Assembly: GCF_938040115.1 (NCBI RefSeq) | Contig: NZ_CALHXD010000274.1 | Location: forward strand, 1-23,291 | Length of the DNA: 23,291 nucleotides | Direction of reading: 5' to 3' | Source of the DNA: an uncultured Campylobacter sp. | Lineage (GTDB): Bacteria; Campylobacterota; Campylobacteria; Campylobacterales; Campylobacteraceae | The notes under the pieces: model-generated | Seen by the model: the letters and a program-made list of their open reading frames with translations, nothing else | What the model was told of the DNA's origin: nothing | Databases searched by the model: none | In this document: one piece after another, positions 21,422 through 23,291 of the stretch | How positions within the stretch are numbered: the stretch's first letter is position 1 | How the letters are laid out: every line of letters begins with the position of its first letter | Position numbers and translations under genes: made by a program

Positions 21422-21432
21422 TTTCGCTCCTT

Positions 21433-23180
21433 TTATAAGTCTATATCAAGAATTTCATTTACTCTATCGCGGAACCAATCATATCTATCCTGAATTGATT
21501 TTTCATTCCATTGCCCCTGATATTTATTGCATTCAAAATCAGTCACGATTAATCTCGTCATTTCAAATGCAACTACACCAGTGTTTTTATTATATTTTTT
21601 TGTATTTCCGCGATAAATATCTATTTTTGAGCCAAGTCCACAATTACCAGCCGAACTATTCTTTGAACCGCTTAATAAAGTTAAATTTCCACCGGTGTTT
21701 AACCATCTATCCGCCACTTCTTTGCTTATATATTTCCAATCATTTGAGTTGTTATATTTTTGCGGCAATATATGCTCTATTTGAACCTCGTCAAGTCTTA
21801 TAAATACCTCTTTGCTATCATCCGTTAAGCTATATTCTATGGTGACCAATAATGGCTTAGCCCAAGAGTTACCATATAAATCACCAGATAACTCGTTTCT
21901 TACGTATTCAATAACTTTGTCATTACTTAATTTACTATTTAGCTCACTATTAATATAGTCAATATCCTTACCATCTTTTATCCATTCTATCATCCTGAAT
22001 GAAATATATTTTATCTTATTCAAAGTATATCCGGCTATCCAGTAAAGATAGTAAAAACGCCTTATTAAGATCAAAAGCCTATCTATACTGGTAAAATTTT
22101 CTTTAATAGCCGTTAATACAATAGACTTCCAGTAAAAACTCCATCTCAAATACCACAAGGAATTTATGACTTTATTATCATCATTATAAATTCTTTCTTT
22201 ATAAATTTCACAAAATTCTATAAAGTCTTTAATTATTTGATTTGAATCTCCATTTTTATAAGTTTTAAAAATTGTGTTCAGCTCATCAACAAGACTTTTT
22301 TAGGATTTTGTGCCAATAGATAATATTCATATAGTACAAATGCATCACTCATTGTCAAATCGGTATCTTTTATATTATTTTCGACATTGCGCCAATTTGC
22401 AATAAATTCATCTATTTCACTCTTTAAACATCCTTTGCCTATTTCTTCCCTAAATTTATCGTTTATATTTTGCAGTAAAGAGCTTTTTATTAAATCTGCA
22501 GCGCTTAGATCAAGGCCTCTATCATTTAATATTTGAAAAATTTTTATTGCTGAGCTTGTGTCTTTACAATCAATTCTAATTATAAAGACTTTGTTAAATA
22601 AGTAGTTAATAAAATCTCCGGTCTTTTCTTCTCCTAATTCTTTAAGTTTTTCTTTAAAAATAAAAGCTGTATTAATAAATTTTGCCTTTGGATTTTCATC
22701 ATTTCTTAAATCTTTATTTTTTGGTTTAATTATATTGTCTAGATTCATATTAATAATTGTACTTTTAAAATCACTCATATATTGCGGATCAGTTAACATC
22801 TTTAATCTCTCGGTTTTACCTCTAAAGCAAATAAAATTATCCAATCTATCCTTATCTATGCTTGTAATATCGTCTGAATTTAAATTAATATCCTTATACA
22901 TACTTCTTGTAACACAAAACAATATCATAAGCGTAGTCATTCTTTGCTGACCATCTATAATTTCAATGTCGTTACCGTTTTTAGAGGTAATGATAGAACC
23001 CAAAAAATAATCAGCTGTTTCATTTTCATATGCTTCAAGAATATCGGCCCAAAGTTGTTCAACTTGCTCATCAGTCCACTTATATGGACGTTGATAATTA
23101 GGTATCTTATAGAAACTGCCCTCATTGCCGAATAACTGTGCCAAATTTAATGTACTTGGTTCAAATGTTTCTATATTCAA
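21433..23180 (-). pseudogene. GmrSD-type restriction protein (DUF262 + DUF1524), frameshifted
   Basis: Read as one gene it would encode about 582 residues, normal for fused GmrSD proteins that cut modified phage DNA using nucleotides. The DUF262 half (23180 to about 22300) has IPNYQRPYKW (26-35) and IDGQQRMTT (75-83), the ParB-like nucleotide-binding signatures. The DUF1524 half has the His-Asn-Asn nuclease pattern VQIEHILPQ (about 21750-21785), GGNLTLL and SAGN. The reading frame breaks at a run of six A on the minus strand (plus 22296-22301): the first frame ends eight codons later, and a one-base shift continues smoothly (KSLVDELNTIF) to the end. Start TTG at 23180 has AAGGA 6 bases upstream. 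Two sampled lines are about 25 % GC, far below its neighbours, indicating recent acquisition. Confidence 0.85.
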
Positions 23181-23289
23181 GTTTTATCCTTTTTCCTTTA
23201 AATTTATTGTTTTTTTTAGCTACGCCGACGACCGCTGAGCTCTCATAACCCGCCTCTTTTAGACGAGAAAGAGCCAAATTTACCTCGCT
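23161..23289 (-). CDS. C-terminal end of an unidentified protein (runs off right edge)
   Basis: On the minus strand a frame enters at the window edge and ends with TGA at 23161-23163, overlapping the first 20 bases of the GmrSD-type gene. The first 26 residues (SEVNLALSRLKEAGYESSA and on) have a protein-like amphipathic pattern and host-like base composition. The last 17 are Lys/Asn-rich and lie in AT-rich DNA beyond a run of eight A (plus 23210-23217). The original gene may have ended elsewhere and been extended at the boundary of the AT-rich insert. I do not recognise the family. Confidence 0.4.
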   Translation of the reverse strand, partial: SEVNLALSRLKEAGYESSAVVGVAKKNNKFKGKRIKLEYRNI

Positions 23290-23291
23290 TT

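Noticed and set aside
22290..22305. Programmed -1 ribosomal frameshift as the normal way to make GmrSD
   Set aside because: The A run is in the frame AAA AAA G, so the P-site codon would slip onto TAA, and no stimulatory hairpin or upstream Shine-Dalgarno is obvious; mutation or slippage by replication is simpler.
1..23291. CRISPR array, insertion sequence or rRNA genes
   Set aside because: No regularly spaced repeats, transposase-like frames, terminal inverted repeats or rRNA sequence were seen.

Overview
The window looks like a chromosomal segment of a Campylobacter, most likely one of the GC-richer (about 45 % GC) oral species near C. rectus, C. showae or C. curvus. Three things suggest this. 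The order sensor / TauE-SafE / carA / DUF507 / MotE / FliJ-like / purA / HisZ-like matches what I remember of the C. jejuni Cj1492c-Cj1499c block. The pair MlaA-MlaC next to an RND protein matches Cj1371-Cj1373. Intergenic DNA and lysine-, leucine- and phenylalanine-rich coding stretches are also saturated with the octamer AAATTTGA. The species guess is inference.

Layout. (1) 1-8560, all minus strand: a translationally overlapped run starts with a large PAS sensor (8560), followed by a HisZ-like protein, purA, a FliJ-like coiled-coil protein and a MotE-type periplasmic protein. After a 314-base gap come DUF507 and carA, then a TauE/SafE-type membrane protein and the start of a PAS sensor that runs off the left edge. 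(2) 8643-8741: selC, the selenocysteine tRNA, minus strand. (3) 8833-9441: a two-BON-domain lipoprotein, plus strand. (4) 9582-9648: a long composite hairpin between convergent genes. (5) 9662-13422, minus: mlaA - mlaC - RND/MMPL transporter, apparently a phospholipid or lipid shuttle between outer and inner membrane. (6) 13606-17570, plus: modE - modA - mop - modC - modB - peroxiredoxin, almost entirely joined by 4-base overlaps. (7) 17788-20231, plus: an MBOAT acyltransferase and an SGNH/DUF459 protein, the PatA/PatB-type peptidoglycan O-acetylation pair. (8) 20232-20791: a gene-poor stretch with decayed coding remnants. (9) 20792-21421, minus: a nitroreductase interrupted by one in-frame TAG. 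(10) 21433-23180, minus: a strikingly AT-rich GmrSD-type (DUF262 + DUF1524) restriction gene broken by a one-base frameshift in an A6 tract. (11) The end of an unidentified gene at the right edge.

How the parts may work together. Molybdate uptake (mod operon) and selC both serve molybdoenzymes such as the selenocysteine-containing formate dehydrogenase of this genus; that link is inference. The MlaA/MlaC/RND cluster and the BON lipoprotein all concern the cell envelope, as do PatA/PatB and the flagellar-stator-type proteins. The right end (20.2-23.3 kb) is a plastic zone: two neighbouring genes are inactivated by single-base changes, the base composition changes abruptly, and there are coding remnants.

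Most worth following up: the MlaA-MlaC-RND operon as a possible RND-powered lipid shuttle, the output-less PAS sensor at the head of the purA operon, the nonsense-mutated nitroreductase, the frameshifted GmrSD gene, and the 67-base hairpin at 9582-9648.
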